Shown one piece after another: positions 29,406 to 39,856 of a stretch of DNA of 64,000 nucleotides. Under the pieces are notes generated by a model. That model saw nothing but the letters and a program-made list of their open reading frames with translations, ran no database searches and was not told where the DNA came from. Source of the DNA: Pseudomonas baltica (GTDB lineage: Bacteria > Pseudomonadota > Gammaproteobacteria > Pseudomonadales > Pseudomonadaceae); assembly GCF_031880315.1 (NCBI RefSeq), contig NZ_CP134771.1, positions 4,056,501 to 4,120,500 on the forward strand, written 5' to 3'. How positions within the stretch are numbered: the first letter of the stretch is position 1; each line of letters begins with the position of its first letter. The position numbers and the translations under genes were made by a program.

Positions 29406-31670
29406 ATGAGCGACTCCCTTGATCTCAGCCTGGACGGTGTAGAACGCCGGTCGCTGGCTGACTTCACCGAACAGGCCTACCTCAACTACTCCATGTACGT
29501 GATCATGGACCGCGCCCTGCCTCATATCGGCGATGGCCTCAAGCCGGTGCAAAGGCGCATCGTCTACGCCATGAGCGAGTTGGGGCTGGACGCCGATGCC
29601 AAGCACAAGAAATCCGCCCGTACCGTGGGTGATGTGCTGGGTAAATTCCACCCCCACGGCGACTCTGCCTGTTACGAAGCCATGGTGTTGATGGCGCAGC
29701 CGTTCAGCTATCGCTACACCCTGGTCGACGGCCAGGGCAACTGGGGTGCGCCGGACGATCCCAAGTCGTTCGCCGCCATGCGCTATACCGAGGCGCGGCT
29801 GTCGCGTTATTCCGAAGTTCTGCTCAGCGAGCTGGGCCAGGGCACCGCGACCTGGGGGCCGAACTTTGACGGCACCTTGCAGGAGCCGCTGGTGCTGCCG
29901 GCGCGCCTGCCCAACATCTTGCTCAACGGCACCACCGGTATTGCCGTGGGCATGGCCACCGACGTACCGCCGCACAACCTGCGCGAAGTGGCTGCGGCCT
30001 GCGTGCGCCTGCTCGATGAGCCCAAGGCCACCGTCGCGCAACTGTGCGAGCACATCCAGGGCCCGGATTATCCGACCGAAGCGGAAATCATCACCCCGCG
30101 TGCCGACCTGCTGAAGATCTACGAGACCGGCCGTGGCTCGGTGCGCATGCGCGCCGTGTATCACGTCGAGGACGGCGACATCATCGTCACCGCCTTGCCG
30201 CATCAGGTCTCCGGCGCCAAAGTGCTCGAGCAGATCGCCGCGCTGATGCAGGCCAAGCCCTCCAAGCTGCCGCAAGTGGCCGACCTGCGTGACGAGTCGG
30301 ACCACGAGAACCCGTGCCGTATCGTCATCATTCCGGTCAATAGCCGCGTCGACCATGAAGTGCTGATGCAGCATCTGTTCGCCAGCACCGAGCTCGAATC
30401 CAGCTACCGGGTCAACGTCAATATCATCGGCCTCGACGGCAAGCCGCAACTCAAGAACCTGCGAGCCTTGTTGCTGGAATGGCTGGAGTTCCGCGTCGAA
30501 ACCGTGCGCCGACGCCTGCGTTTTCGCCTCGACAAGGTTGAAAAGCGCCTGCACCTGTTGGACGGTTTGCTGATCGCCTACCTCAACCTCGACGAAGTGA
30601 TCCACATCATTCGTACCGAGGAGCATCCGCGGGCCAAGCTGATCGAACGCTTTGCCCTCAGCGAGGTGCAGGCCGACTACATCCTCGATACCCGCCTGCG
30701 ACAACTGGCGCGCCTCGAAGAAATGAAGCTGCGTGCCGAGCAGGATGAACTGCGCAAGGAGCAGGCCAAGTTGCAGGCCTTGCTGGGCAGCGAAGCCAAG
30801 CTCAAGAAGCTGGTGCGCAGCGAGATCATCAAGGACGCCGAAACCTACGGCGACGAACGTCGTTCGCCGATCGTCGAGCGTGCCGAAGCCAAGGCCCTGT
30901 CGGAAAACGAGCTGTTGCCCAACGAGAAAGTCACCGTGGTGCTTTCGGAAAAAGGCTGGGTGCGCTCGGCCAAAGGACACGACATCGACGCGACGGGGCT
31001 GTCCTACAAAGCCGGCGATGGCTTCAAGGTCGCGGCAGCGGGGCGTTCCAACCAGTTTGCGGTGTTCATCGACACCACCGGGCGCAGCTACTCGGTACCG
31101 GCGCACACCTTGCCGTCGGCCCGGGGCCAGGGCGAGCCGCTGACAGGGCGCCTGACGCCACCGCCGGGGGCGAGCTTCGAATGCGTGCTGATGCCGGAGG
31201 ACGATGCGTTGTACGTGGTGGCCTCCGACGCCGGCTATGGCTTTGTGGTCAAGGGCGAAGACCTGCAGGCCAAGAACAAGGCCGGCAAGGCGCTGCTCAG
31301 CCTGCCCAATGGGGCCAAGGTGATGGCGCCACGACCGGTGCTCGACCGCGAGCAGGATTATCTGGCCGCCGTCACGACGGAAGGTCGCCTGCTGGTGTTC
31401 AAGGTCAGCGACCTGCCACAACTCGGTAAAGGAAAGGGCAACAAGATCATTGGCGTGCCCGGTGATCGGGTGGCCAGTCGTGAAGAATACGTCACCGATC
31501 TGGCGGTGCTCGGCGAGGGTTCGACCCTTGTATTGCAGGCCGGCAAGCGTACTCTATCGCTCAAGGCCGACGATCTGGAGCACTACAAGGGCGAGCGTGG
31601 GCGGCGTGGCAACAAGCTGCCGCGGGGCTTCCAGCGGGTCGACGCGTTGTTGGTCGAAAACGCTGGTTAA
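29406..31670 (+). CDS. parC: DNA topoisomerase IV subunit A
   Basis: ParC is the DNA-cleaving subunit of topoisomerase IV. The 754-residue protein has the winged-helix cleavage domain with the active-site Tyr127 ([10 protein letters not shown]), the long coiled-coil tower (about 350-480) and C-terminal beta-pinwheel blades. In the quinolone-resistance region [10 protein letters not shown], Ser87 and Glu91 are both present, the susceptible state. The start at 29406 ([11 protein letters not shown]) lies 10 bp after the protease gene. Confidence 0.98.
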   Translation: MSDSLDLSLDGVERRSLADFTEQAYLNYSMYVIMDRALPHIGDGLKPVQRRIVYAMSELGLDADAKHKKSARTVGDVLGKFHPHGDSACYEAMVLMAQPFSYRYTLVDGQGNWGAPDDPKSFAAMRYTEARLSRYSEVLLSELGQGTATWGPNFDGTLQEPLVLPARLPNILLNGTTGIAVGMATDVPPHNLREVAAACVRLLDEPKATVAQLCEHIQGPDYPTEAEIITPRADLLKIYETGRGSVRMRAVYHVEDGDIIVTALPHQVSGAKVLEQIAALMQAKPSKLPQVADLRDESDHENPCRIVIIPVNSRVDHEVLMQHLFASTELESSYRVNVNIIGLDGKPQLKNLRALLLEWLEFRVETVRRRLRFRLDKVEKRLHLLDGLLIAYLNLDEVIHIIRTEEHPRAKLIERFALSEVQADYILDTRLRQLARLEEMKLRAEQDELRKEQAKLQALLGSEAKLKKLVRSEIIKDAETYGDERRSPIVERAEAKALSENELLPNEKVTVVLSEKGWVRSAKGHDIDATGLSYKAGDGFKVAAAGRSNQFAVFIDTTGRSYSVPAHTLPSARGQGEPLTGRLTPPPGASFECVLMPEDDALYVVASDAGYGFVVKGEDLQAKNKAGKALLSLPNGAKVMAPRPVLDREQDYLAAVTTEGRLLVFKVSDLPQLGKGKGNKIIGVPGDRVASREEYVTDLAVLGEGSTLVLQAGKRTLSLKADDLEHYKGERGRRGNKLPRGFQRVDALLVENAG

Positions 31671-31842
31671 CGTTCGGTACTCGGGCCGATCATGTCCATT
31701 CGGTCAGATCGGCAGAGAAGCACTGGAGTCACGGCGAATATTCGCGGATGATATGGCCCCTTGAGGTGTCGGCGTGGCCGAGCACCCAGACGAATTTCGA
31801 CAGTATCACTGCGGCAAGCCTTGAGGCGGCCGCCTGGATGGG

Positions 31843-32547
31843 ATGATGACTTTTCTGCGCCTTCCGCTCGTTCTATTGCTGACTGGTGTGCTTGGCCTGG
31901 CGGGTTGCAGCGTGCATCAGCCGGTGGCGTTGTATCAACTCGATAGCGGCAATCCGGGGCAGCCAAAGGCGACCAGCGGTATGTCGGTGCTGCTCGGGCC
32001 GGTGTCGGTGGCCGATTACCTGCAACGTGAAACCCTGTTGCAGCGCCATAAGGACGGCAGCCTCACGGCTTCCACCGATGGTCGCTGGGCCGGCAGCCTG
32101 GCCTCGGATATCGATCAGTTGCTGGTGCGCCAACTGGCCTGGCGGCTCGACAGCCCTAAGGTGATGCTGGCGCCGAAGCCGGCCAATTTCAGCCCGGATG
32201 CCCAGGTTTTGCTCTCCATCACCCGTCTGGATTCGGGCGATGGCCAGCCAGCGGTGCTGGACGCGCAATGGCGGGTGCTCGATCGCCGTGGCCTGGTGCG
32301 TGACAACCGCATTGTCCATCTGGAAGAAAAGCACACCGATGGCACCGCCGCGCAGGTGCAGGCCCAGGGCGTATTGTTGCAGCGTCTGGCCGAGCAATTG
32401 ACTGCAGCGGTCAAGCCGTTGGCCAATCAGCCGGCGCTGGCGCAGGAGCCGCGCAAGGCAGCCCCTGAACCCGCTGCCCGGGAAGACAAACCGAAGATGC
32501 CGCTGGCGACGCCGATTCGTACCGATATGGAAATCTATCGGTTCTGA
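31843..32547 (+). CDS. PqiC/YmbA family lipoprotein
   Basis: This 234-residue protein has a lipobox LGLAGC (Cys about 22) and the DUF330/ABC-auxiliary lipoprotein pattern: VALYQLDSG, VLLGPVSVADYLQRETLL and the C-terminal VHLEEKHTDG. PqiC-type proteins act with MCE-domain lipid-transport systems at the outer membrane. No MCE partner lies nearby, so the partner is elsewhere. The C-terminus is a Pro/Ala/Lys-rich tail. Starts at 31843 or 31846 are equally possible. A clear rho-independent terminator follows. Confidence 0.82.
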   Translation: MMTFLRLPLVLLLTGVLGLAGCSVHQPVALYQLDSGNPGQPKATSGMSVLLGPVSVADYLQRETLLQRHKDGSLTASTDGRWAGSLASDIDQLLVRQLAWRLDSPKVMLAPKPANFSPDAQVLLSITRLDSGDGQPAVLDAQWRVLDRRGLVRDNRIVHLEEKHTDGTAAQVQAQGVLLQRLAEQLTAAVKPLANQPALAQEPRKAAPEPAAREDKPKMPLATPIRTDMEIYRF

Positions 32548-32565
32548 TAAAAGCACCGCTCACAA

Positions 32566-32596
32566 AAAACCCGCATTGCAGAATGCGGGTTTTTTT
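32566..32596 (+). terminator. Rho-independent terminator after the PqiC-like gene
   Basis: ACCCGCATT (32569-32577) pairs perfectly with AATGCGGGT (32582-32590) around a GCAG loop and is followed by six more T. The upstream run of A would make it work in the other direction too, for ahpA. Confidence 0.92.
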
Positions 32597-32615
32597 GTAC
32601 TGGTCGGCGTGTCAG

Positions 32616-32757
32616 GGCTGGCCTGTTCGCGAGCAAGCTTTGCTCCCACAGTGTCGTATCCAACTGAGCCGTACAACTGGGAGAGCAAGCTTTACTCCTA
32701 CAGTGTCGTACTCACCTGCGTCGTACACCTGTGGGAGCATGGCTTGCCCGCGAAGCT
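32616..32757. repeat. Three REP units in one intergenic cluster
   Basis: Three REP units with GAGCAAGCTTTGCTCCCACA-like cores and alternating orientation are separated by short GTCGTAC-containing spacers. This is a multi-unit BIME between the terminator and the 3' end of ahpA. Confidence 0.85.
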
Positions 32758-32764
32758 TTTGATC

Positions 32765-34312
32765 TTAGCCTTTGACCCTGCGATCACTCATGCGCGCCAA
32801 CTGACGTTCCAGCATCGATGGATAAGGCTCCAGCAACCGCTCCACGCACGACGCACCTTCGGGGCTGGCGATCGGGCGGATCCGCGCGCGCTGCTTGATC
32901 AACGCGTTGTCGTTGATGCTGCGCTCCACCAGCAGCAGATTGCGACTGTGCTGGGACAACGCCAGGGCATCCTGAGCGGTGTCGGTCAGCAGCAGGTCGA
33001 TCTGGCTGATCCCGAACAAGCCTTCACCCAGCACCAGGCCCAGCTGCAGTTGCAGGGTGATGCCGCTGTCCGCCACTTCGATCTGCAACTGATGCCCCAG
33101 GGCACGCAGCAGCTCGCCGCAACAGATGGCATTGGTCAGGTAATCTTCGCCGCTGTCATCGCTATGGAACAGCAGCAACGAGCTGCCATCGCTCAACGTG
33201 TGTAGCTCGGCCTGATACAGCGATGCAGCCTGATCCAGGCAGTCGCGATAACGGTCCAGCAACTCCAGCAAGCGCGTGCGCGGCAGGCGGCGCAGCTGCT
33301 CTTGCGAGCCCAGTTGCACCGCCAGTACCGCACTGTGGGAGGGCTGCGAGGGCGCCGCGGGTGCCTGCACGGTCTTTATCGCCGGCAGCGGGGCATGGCT
33401 CGTCTCGTTGAAATTCGGCTCGTGCAGATCGGCGAAGGCGTCATCGTCCTCGTCGTCTTCCACCGCGCTGATGCGCCGCGGTGCGGCCTTGCCGGCAGCG
33501 GGCACGGCGGCCATTTCGTCGAAGCGCGGATCGCGCAGGTTGCGCAATTGATAGGCGTCCTGCGGCTCTTCGTCTTCATCTTCTTCGTAGATTTCTTCTA
33601 CGTATTCAGGCTCGGCCGGCTCCGGGGCGTACTGCGCGTGCAATTGCCGGGCGAGGTCGCCGATCTCGTCCTGGCGGGTAATGGCCGGGGTGTGTTCGTC
33701 GATATGGCGCAGCCACACGCGCAGTTGCAGCAGCGGCGTCGACAGATTGCGCCCCAGGCGCAGACTGAACGCCAGGGCCAGGGCCAGCAGGATACCGGCC
33801 AGGATGCCCATGCTCTGCAGGCTGATCAGCATTGGCTGCATGAACTGCGACATGTCGAGGCTGACACGCAAGGTGCCTTCGTTGACGTTCTGGAAGGTGA
33901 TCTTGGTCTCGTACTGGCCGCCCGAGGCGTCCAGCAACCCGCTTTTCGGCCGTTGCCCGGATTCCGCCACCAGGCGGTTATCGGCGCTGAAGATGGCCGC
34001 GTGGGCTACCAGCGGGTTTTTCGCCAAGGTGCTGAGCAGCACGTTGAGGCTGAGGATGTCGTTGGACACCAGCAACTCGGTGGCCGAGACAGCCGTCTGC
34101 TGTACCAGACTGTTGCCCAGCGCGTCGGCTTGCTCGTGCATGGCCTGCTTGAACTGCAACCCCATCACGCAGGCATAGATAATCAAGGCCACGGCGACCA
34201 GGAAAACGTTATGGCTGGCGATGCGCAGGGCGATCGGTGCGCGGCGGTGACGCAGGGCCCGAAAGATCAGCAGGAAGAAATTATCGTTTTTGACTGGCGT
34301 GGGCCGGTTCAC
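32765..34312 (-). CDS. ahpA: AhpA/YtjB (Smp) family membrane protein
   Basis: This 515-residue inner-membrane protein has helices near residues 34-53 and 155-178, a periplasmic sensor-like segment between them, a HAMP-like stretch after the second helix, a long acidic linker (EEIYEEDEDEE, about 240-250) and a C-terminal cytoplasmic domain. Its position divergent from serB matches E. coli ytjB/smp. Function is not established. GTG at 34312 (NRPTPVKNDNFF following) is the likely start; ATG at 34366 would add 18 residues. Confidence 0.78.
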   Translation of the reverse strand: MNRPTPVKNDNFFLLIFRALRHRRAPIALRIASHNVFLVAVALIIYACVMGLQFKQAMHEQADALGNSLVQQTAVSATELLVSNDILSLNVLLSTLAKNPLVAHAAIFSADNRLVAESGQRPKSGLLDASGGQYETKITFQNVNEGTLRVSLDMSQFMQPMLISLQSMGILAGILLALALAFSLRLGRNLSTPLLQLRVWLRHIDEHTPAITRQDEIGDLARQLHAQYAPEPAEPEYVEEIYEEDEDEEPQDAYQLRNLRDPRFDEMAAVPAAGKAAPRRISAVEDDEDDDAFADLHEPNFNETSHAPLPAIKTVQAPAAPSQPSHSAVLAVQLGSQEQLRRLPRTRLLELLDRYRDCLDQAASLYQAELHTLSDGSSLLLFHSDDSGEDYLTNAICCGELLRALGHQLQIEVADSGITLQLQLGLVLGEGLFGISQIDLLLTDTAQDALALSQHSRNLLLVERSINDNALIKQRARIRPIASPEGASCVERLLEPYPSMLERQLARMSDRRVKG

Positions 34313-34445
34313 TGAGCGCGGCTCTTTTGGCTGAGAAGTTGTTGCGCAGTATAACGAGCGACCCATGGGTGGCAAAGCGCTGCCTGCACCCGATGGTCAC
34401 TGAAAGTAGGTAGAATGCGATTTTTTTACTCTCTGGGGGTGCGCC

Positions 34446-35369
34446 TTGAGCGAAAAGCAACAGATCATTACCCTGATGGGCCGCCAATTGCCATCGGCGG
34501 TCATCGCTCGTGTGGTCGAGTTGGCTCAGCAGGCGGGCTTGCGGCTGGAGAGCACCAAAACGCTTTCGGCGCCCCTGTTGCAGGCTTCGGCGACCAGCAA
34601 AGCCTGTGTCGAGTTGACCCTGCATGGCGAGCTGGCCGATGCGCCGGCCCTGCGCGCGGCGTTCCTGGCGCTGGCCGATGAGCTGAGCGTCGATATCGCC
34701 CTGCAGCAAGACTCACCCTATCGCTGCCACCGGCGCCTGGCCGTGTTCGACATGGACTCGACGCTGATCGAGGCCGAGGTCATCGATGAACTGGCCAAGG
34801 CTCACGGCATTGGCGATCGCGTCTCTGAGATCACCGAGCGAGCGATGCGCGGCGAGCTGGATTTCAAGGCCAGCTTTCGCGAGCGCCTGGCGCTGCTCAA
34901 AGGTCTCGATATCGGTGTGCTGGATGCCATCGGCGCGCAGCTACGCCTGACCGAAGGCACCGAGCTGCTGTTCGCCGAACTCAAGCGCCTGGGCTACAAG
35001 ACCGCGATTCTGTCGGGCGGGTTTACCTACTTCGCCAAGCAGTTGCAGGCGAAGCTGGGGATTGATTACGTGTTCGCCAACGAGCTCGAAGTGGTCGACG
35101 GGCAATGCACCGGTGTCGCGGTGGAGCCGATCGTCGATGCACAGCGCAAGGCCGATTTGCTGCAGGAATTGGCGGCGAAGGAAGGTCTGACGCTGGAGCA
35201 GACAGTGGCCGTGGGCGACGGCGCCAACGACCTGCCGATGCTGGCGCTGGCGGGCCTGGGCGTGGCGTTCCGGGCCAAACCGCTGGTACGCCAGTCGGCC
35301 CAGCAGGCGATCTCGACCTTGGGCCTGGATGGCGTGCTCTATCTGTTGGGCCAGCCGGATCGCACATAA
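34446..35369 (+). CDS. serB: Phosphoserine phosphatase, short form
   Basis: SerB makes serine from phosphoserine. The 307-residue protein has a partial regulatory region (about 1-95), then the HAD domain: FDMDSTLIEAEVIDELAK (about 100, nucleophile Asp), SGGFTYFAKQL (about 190) and VGDGANDLPML (about 256). In other pseudomonads, as I recall them, SerB has about 400-440 residues with two ACT-like domains; here the first is missing, and the protein starts where the second would. TTG at 34446 follows GGGGG, and the 133 bp up to ahpA leave no room for the lost domain. The catalytic part appears intact. Confidence 0.93.
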   Translation: MSEKQQIITLMGRQLPSAVIARVVELAQQAGLRLESTKTLSAPLLQASATSKACVELTLHGELADAPALRAAFLALADELSVDIALQQDSPYRCHRRLAVFDMDSTLIEAEVIDELAKAHGIGDRVSEITERAMRGELDFKASFRERLALLKGLDIGVLDAIGAQLRLTEGTELLFAELKRLGYKTAILSGGFTYFAKQLQAKLGIDYVFANELEVVDGQCTGVAVEPIVDAQRKADLLQELAAKEGLTLEQTVAVGDGANDLPMLALAGLGVAFRAKPLVRQSAQQAISTLGLDGVLYLLGQPDRT

Positions 35370-35416
35370 CACCCTGTAGCGCTGGGCCTGCCAGTGATAG
35401 CGGCAGTGTGTCAGTC

Positions 35417-35511
35417 AGGGCCTCTTCGCGAGCAAGCTATGCTCCCACCGTGTTGTACTCACCGGAGTCGAGCACTAGTGGGAGCAAAGCTTGCTCGCGA
35501 ACGGGGCCAGC
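35417..35511. repeat. REP pair between serB and betA
   Basis: Two facing REP units (CTTCGCGAGCAAGCTATGCT and its near complement) enclose a short spacer. They lie between convergent genes, where they can end both transcripts. Confidence 0.9.
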
Positions 35512-35529
35512 CACGGCCCCCCATGATTG

Positions 35530-37242
35530 TCAGGCAGAAGCCTGAGTAATCACCGCCACATCGCGCAGTGGCTTGCCGCGCACCGGGGCATCCCCGGCCA
35601 CATAGTAGTCAGCCGTACTGCGGGGCAGTGGCGCGCGTCCGCGAATCATGTCGGCGATCTTCTCGGCGATCATGATGGTCGGGGCATTCAGGTTGCCGGT
35701 GGTGATGATCGGCATGATCGACGCATCGACCACGCGCAGACCCTGCATCCCGTGCACGCGGCCTTGATGGTCGACCACCGCCATCTCGTCGGTGCCCATC
35801 TTGCACGAGCACGACGGGTGGAACGCGGTCTCGGCATGCTCGCGAATGAACTGATTCAGTTGCTCATCCGACTGCACTTCCACGCCAGGGCTGATCTCGC
35901 GGCCGCGGTAAGCGTCCAGCGCGGGCTGCTGCATGATTTCGCGGGTCAGGCGGATGCCGTCACGGAATTCCTGCCAGTCCTGCTCGGTGGCCATGTAGTT
36001 GAAAAGAATGCTCGGATAGTCCCGCGGATTCTTCGACTTCAGCTGCACCCGGCCGCGGCTCGGCGAGCGCATCGAACCGACGTGAGCCTGGAAACCATGC
36101 TCCTTGACGCCATTGCTGCCGTTGTAATTGATCGCCACCGGAAGGAAGTGATACTGGATGTTCGGCCATTCGAACTCCGGCCGCGAACGGATGAAACCGC
36201 CGGCCTCGAACTGGTTGCTGGCGCCGATGCCGGTGCCGTTGAACATCCACTCGGCGCCGATGGCCGGCTGGTTATGCAGCAGCAACGAGGGATACAGCGA
36301 CACCGGTTGGGTGCAGGCGTATTGCAGATACATCTCCAGGTGATCCTGCAGGTTCTGGCCGACGCCAGGCAGGTCGTGCACCACGGGAATATCCAACGCT
36401 TCGAGCAGTGCGGCCGGGCCGACGCCGGAGCGCTGGAGCACCTGTGGCGAGGCGATGGCGCCGCTGCACAGCAGCACTTCCTTGCGGGCGCGGGCTTCGA
36501 TGCGCTTGTCGCTGTCGCCTTCCAGATAGGTCACGCCCACGGCGCGCTTGCCGTCGAACAGAATCCGATCGGTCAGGGCGTGGGTGACGATGGTCAGGGT
36601 CGAACGCTGCTTGGCAATGTCCAGGTAACCGCGCGCGGTGCTGGCGCGACGGCCGTTGGGCGTCACCGTGCGGTCCATCGGGCCGAAGCCTTCCTGCTGG
36701 TAGCCGTTGAGGTCTTCGGTGCGCGGATAACCGGCTTGCACGCCGGCCTCGACCATGGCGTGGAACAACGGATTGTTGCCGGCCTTGGGGGTGGTCACGC
36801 TGACCGGGCCGTCGCCGCCGTGGTAATCATTGGGGCCGATGTCGCGGGTTTCGGCTTTCTTGAAGTAGGGCAGGCAGTCCAGGTACGACCAGTCTTCGAG
36901 GCCTGGCAGTTTCGCCCAGCCGTCGTAGTCCATGGCGTTGCCGCGGATATAGCACATGCCGTTGATCAAGGAGGAACCGCCCAGGCCCTTGCCGCGCCCG
37001 CATTCCATGCGACGGTTGTCCATGTGCGGCTCGGGGTCGGTCTCGTAGGCCCAGTTGTAGCGACGGCCCTGCAGTGGGAAGGCGAGGGCGGCGGGCATCT
37101 GGGTGCGGAAGTCGAGGCGGTAGTCAGGGCCGCCGGCTTCAAGCAGCAGCACGGTGACGCCGGCGTCTTCGGTCAGGCGCGCGGCCAGGGTGTTACCGGC
37201 CGAGCCGGCGCCAATGATGATGTAATCGAATTCTTGGGACAT
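35530..37242 (-). CDS. betA: Choline dehydrogenase
   Basis: BetA oxidises choline to betaine aldehyde at the inner membrane. The 570-residue GMC flavoprotein has the FAD motif [15 protein letters not shown] (about 9-23), the GMC signature [15 protein letters not shown], and the catalytic His in [11 protein letters not shown] (about 467), followed by VDASIMP. It is last in the betI-betB-betA order. The 143-bp gap from betB contains a REP pair, which may reduce its expression relative to betB. Confidence 0.97.
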   Translation of the reverse strand: MSQEFDYIIIGAGSAGNTLAARLTEDAGVTVLLLEAGGPDYRLDFRTQMPAALAFPLQGRRYNWAYETDPEPHMDNRRMECGRGKGLGGSSLINGMCYIRGNAMDYDGWAKLPGLEDWSYLDCLPYFKKAETRDIGPNDYHGGDGPVSVTTPKAGNNPLFHAMVEAGVQAGYPRTEDLNGYQQEGFGPMDRTVTPNGRRASTARGYLDIAKQRSTLTIVTHALTDRILFDGKRAVGVTYLEGDSDKRIEARARKEVLLCSGAIASPQVLQRSGVGPAALLEALDIPVVHDLPGVGQNLQDHLEMYLQYACTQPVSLYPSLLLHNQPAIGAEWMFNGTGIGASNQFEAGGFIRSRPEFEWPNIQYHFLPVAINYNGSNGVKEHGFQAHVGSMRSPSRGRVQLKSKNPRDYPSILFNYMATEQDWQEFRDGIRLTREIMQQPALDAYRGREISPGVEVQSDEQLNQFIREHAETAFHPSCSCKMGTDEMAVVDHQGRVHGMQGLRVVDASIMPIITTGNLNAPTIMIAEKIADMIRGRAPLPRSTADYYVAGDAPVRGKPLRDVAVITQASA

Positions 37243-37287
37243 GGGATGTTCCCTCTTGGTGAGTCAGGTTTAAGCGCGGTGCTCTCA

Positions 37288-37350
37288 GGGGCCTCTTCGC
37301 GAGCAAGCTTCGCTCCCACAGGAGCGAGGCTTGCCTGCGAAGAGGCCAGC
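37288..37350. repeat. REP pair between betA and betB
   Basis: A compact inverted pair (CCTCTTCGCGAGCAAGCTTC with its complement) with almost no spacer. It lies inside an operon, not at its end. Confidence 0.9.
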
Positions 37351-37385
37351 CCGGTCACCGCACCTCTATCGGCAAGCTACGGTGT

Positions 37386-38858
37386 TCAGAACACCGACGC
37401 GTAATCGCCCAGCTCGACCTGCACGGACTTGATGCGGGTGTACTGCGCCAACGAGCTGATGCCGTTCTCGCGGCCCACGCCGGACTGCTTGTAGCCGCCC
37501 ACCGGCATCTTCGCGTCGGATTCGCCCCAGGCGTTGATCCAGCAGATACCGGCTTCGAGCTGATGAATCACGCGGTGCGCGCGGTTCAGGTCCTTGGTCA
37601 CCAGGCCGGCGGCCAGACCGAACTCGGTGTCGTTGGCGCGGCGGATCACTTCTTCCTCACTTTCATAGGTGAGGATGCTCATCACCGGGCCGAAGATTTC
37701 TTCGCGCACGATGGTCATCTCGTCGGTGCAATCGGTGAACACCGTGGGCGCCACATAGGCCCCCTCAGCGAAGGCGTCGTCAGTCAGGCGATCGCCGCCG
37801 CACAGCAGCCGTGCGCCTTGTTCCTTGCCCTTGGCGATGTAGCCGAGCACGCTTTCCATGTGGGCGAAGCTGACCAGCGGGCCGAAGTTGGTGTTCTCAT
37901 CCTGTGGGTCACCAATGCGAATACGCTTCACGCGCTCGGCAATCTTGGCTTCGAAGGCGCCTTGCAACGCCTTGGGCACGAACACGCGAGTACCGTTGGT
38001 GCACACCTGACCCGAGCTGTAGAAGTTGGCCATCATGGCGATGTCGGCGGCGCGGTCGAGGTCGGCGTCGTCGAAAATGATCAGCGGGCTCTTGCCGCCC
38101 AGCTCCATGGTCACTTCCTTGAGCGAACTGCTCGAGGCGCTGGCCATGACTTTCTTGCCGGTGTCGGTGCCGCCGGTGAAGGAGATCTTCTCGATGCGCG
38201 GGTGCTCGGTCAGCCAGCTGCCGACTTCGCGGCCGCTGCCGGTCAGCACGTTGAACACGCCATCGGGCAGGCCGGCGGCGGTGTAGATTTCCGCCAGCTT
38301 GAGGGTGGTCAGCGAGGTGACTTCGCTGGGCTTGAAGATCATCGCGTTGCCGGCGGCCAGAGCGGGTGCGGATTTCCACAGGGCGATCTGGATCGGGTAG
38401 TTCCAGGCGCCGATGCCGACGGTCACGCCCAGCGGCTCGCGGCGGGTATAGACGAACGAGCTGTCGCGCAGCGGGATCTGCTCGCCTTCGATGGCAGGCA
38501 CCAGGCCGGCGTAATACTCCAGCACGTCGGCACCGGTGACGATGTCGACATAACGGGTTTCGGAGTAGGCCTTGCCGGTATCGAGGGTTTCGAGCTGGGC
38601 GAGTTCGTCGTTGCGTTCACGAAGGATATCGACGGCGCGACGCAGGATGCGCGAACGCTCCATGGCGGTCATGGCGGCCCAGACCTTCTGGCCTTTCTCG
38701 GCGCTGACCACGGCGCGTTCGACGTCCGCTTCGGTCGCGCGCTGGACCTTGGCGAGGACTTCCCCGGTGGCCGGGTTGATGGCGTCGAAAGTGGCGCTGC
38801 CGCTGGCGTCGACGTAACCACCATCGATGTAGAGTTTTTGCAGTTCGAAACGGGCCAT
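37386..38858 (-). CDS. betB: Betaine aldehyde dehydrogenase
   Basis: BetB oxidises betaine aldehyde to glycine betaine with NAD(P)+. The 490-residue aldehyde dehydrogenase has PWNYPI-like [13 protein letters not shown] (about 148-160), the general base in MELGGKSP (Glu about 252), and the nucleophile Cys in [11 protein letters not shown] (about 286). The N-terminus starts [16 protein letters not shown], as usual. It lies between betI and betA. Confidence 0.97.
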   Translation of the reverse strand: MARFELQKLYIDGGYVDASGSATFDAINPATGEVLAKVQRATEADVERAVVSAEKGQKVWAAMTAMERSRILRRAVDILRERNDELAQLETLDTGKAYSETRYVDIVTGADVLEYYAGLVPAIEGEQIPLRDSSFVYTRREPLGVTVGIGAWNYPIQIALWKSAPALAAGNAMIFKPSEVTSLTTLKLAEIYTAAGLPDGVFNVLTGSGREVGSWLTEHPRIEKISFTGGTDTGKKVMASASSSSLKEVTMELGGKSPLIIFDDADLDRAADIAMMANFYSSGQVCTNGTRVFVPKALQGAFEAKIAERVKRIRIGDPQDENTNFGPLVSFAHMESVLGYIAKGKEQGARLLCGGDRLTDDAFAEGAYVAPTVFTDCTDEMTIVREEIFGPVMSILTYESEEEVIRRANDTEFGLAAGLVTKDLNRAHRVIHQLEAGICWINAWGESDAKMPVGGYKQSGVGRENGISSLAQYTRIKSVQVELGDYASVF

Positions 38859-38953
38859 AAAATCCTCGCTAAAGCTGAGTGAGTGGCGCTATCCCCCTGG
38901 GCCGCGGCCCATTCCGGCAGCCTGGCTGCCGGGAGGTCCAGGAGGCAGGGTCG

Positions 38954-39556
38954 TCATGCGCCCGTGCCCACCTGTTTCGCCAATTGCGTATCCATGTATT
39001 CGAAGGCGATCTGCTGCGCCTGCTCGGTGTCGAAGGCATCCCCCGACAGCGCGCCGCGCAACCACAGACCGTCGATCAAAGCGGCCAGTCCGCGGGCGGC
39101 GCTGCGTGCGTCTTCAAGCACGAGCACGCGGCGGAACTGGCAGCACAGGTTGGAATACAGGCGGTGGTCGTTGATCCGCTGCAACCTGTGCAATGACGGT
39201 TGATGCATGCTGGCGGCCCAGAAGGCCAGCCAGGTTTTCATTGCCGGGCCGTTGACCTGACTGGCGTCGAAGTTGCCTTCGATGATCAGTTGCAGGTGCG
39301 CCCTGGGCGAGTCGTCGACCAGCGCTTGGCGGCGGGCGGCGACGTTTTCGATGAGCGCGTTCATCAGGTACCGCATGGTCGCTGCGATCAGGCCGTTCTT
39401 GTCCTGAAAGTAGTGACTGATGATCCCGTTCGAGACCCCCGCCAAGCGGGCGATCAACGCAATGCTGGCATCGGCCATGCCGACCTGATCGACGGCCTGA
39501 AGCGTGGCTTCGATCAATTGCTGGCGGCGTATGGGCTGCATACCGACCTTTGGCAT
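38954..39556 (-). CDS. betI: TetR family repressor BetI
   Basis: BetI represses the bet genes until choline is present. The 200-residue protein has the TetR helix-turn-helix at the N-terminus ([41 protein letters not shown], about 8-48) and the ligand domain after it, including [21 protein letters not shown]. It is the first gene of betI-betB-betA. A perfect 16-bp palindrome lies 79 bp upstream. Confidence 0.96.
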   Translation of the reverse strand: MPKVGMQPIRRQQLIEATLQAVDQVGMADASIALIARLAGVSNGIISHYFQDKNGLIAATMRYLMNALIENVAARRQALVDDSPRAHLQLIIEGNFDASQVNGPAMKTWLAFWAASMHQPSLHRLQRINDHRLYSNLCCQFRRVLVLEDARSAARGLAALIDGLWLRGALSGDAFDTEQAQQIAFEYMDTQLAKQVGTGA

Positions 39557-39634
39557 CTGTAACTCTCCTTAAGCCTTGGGCCCTGCCGCGGACGTGATAC
39601 GTCCGTCGAAACCAAGACCAGTGTATTTTATTTA

Positions 39635-39650
39635 GATTGAACGTTCAATC
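39635..39650. promoter_or_regulatory. Candidate BetI operator upstream of betI
   Basis: GATTGAACGTTCAATC is a perfect 16-bp palindrome in an AT-rich stretch, about 80 bp before the betI start. Its sequence and place fit the known BetI operator of choline-responsive bet operons. The only genes near are betI (left) and the 3' end of cbcV (right). Confidence 0.75.
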
Positions 39651-39759
39651 AATAAAAAATCGGGCGCAAAATCGAGGTGCTTTATATCACCCCGCCGCCG
39701 GGCTGGTCTGTGTGGCGTGAATCTGAAATTGCCAGAGTATGAAGATGAGATTCGCGTCG

Positions 39760-39840
39760 CTCCCTTCGCGGGCAAGCCTTAGTCCCACAGAAGCGAGTCA
39801 TACACCTGTGGGAGCGAGGCTTGCCTGCGAAAGGGCCGGT
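39760..39840. repeat. REP pair between cbcV and the bet promoter
   Basis: Facing units (CCTTCGCGGGCAAGCCTTAG and TGCCTGCGAAAGGGCC, with CCCACA/TGTGGG cores) lie directly downstream of the cbcV stop. Confidence 0.88.
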
Positions 39841-39856
39841 GTGACCAATGCAAGAC

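Noticed and set aside
29480..29800. Quinolone-resistance change in ParC
   Set aside because: Ser87 and Glu91 are both present, so the region is of the susceptible type.
29349..31421. 690-codon frame antisense to parC
   Set aside because: Same reason: long antisense frames are common in high-GC DNA, and parC fills the region.
35527..37404. 625-codon plus-strand frame opposite betA
   Set aside because: betA has FAD and GMC motifs on the minus strand; the opposite frame has none.
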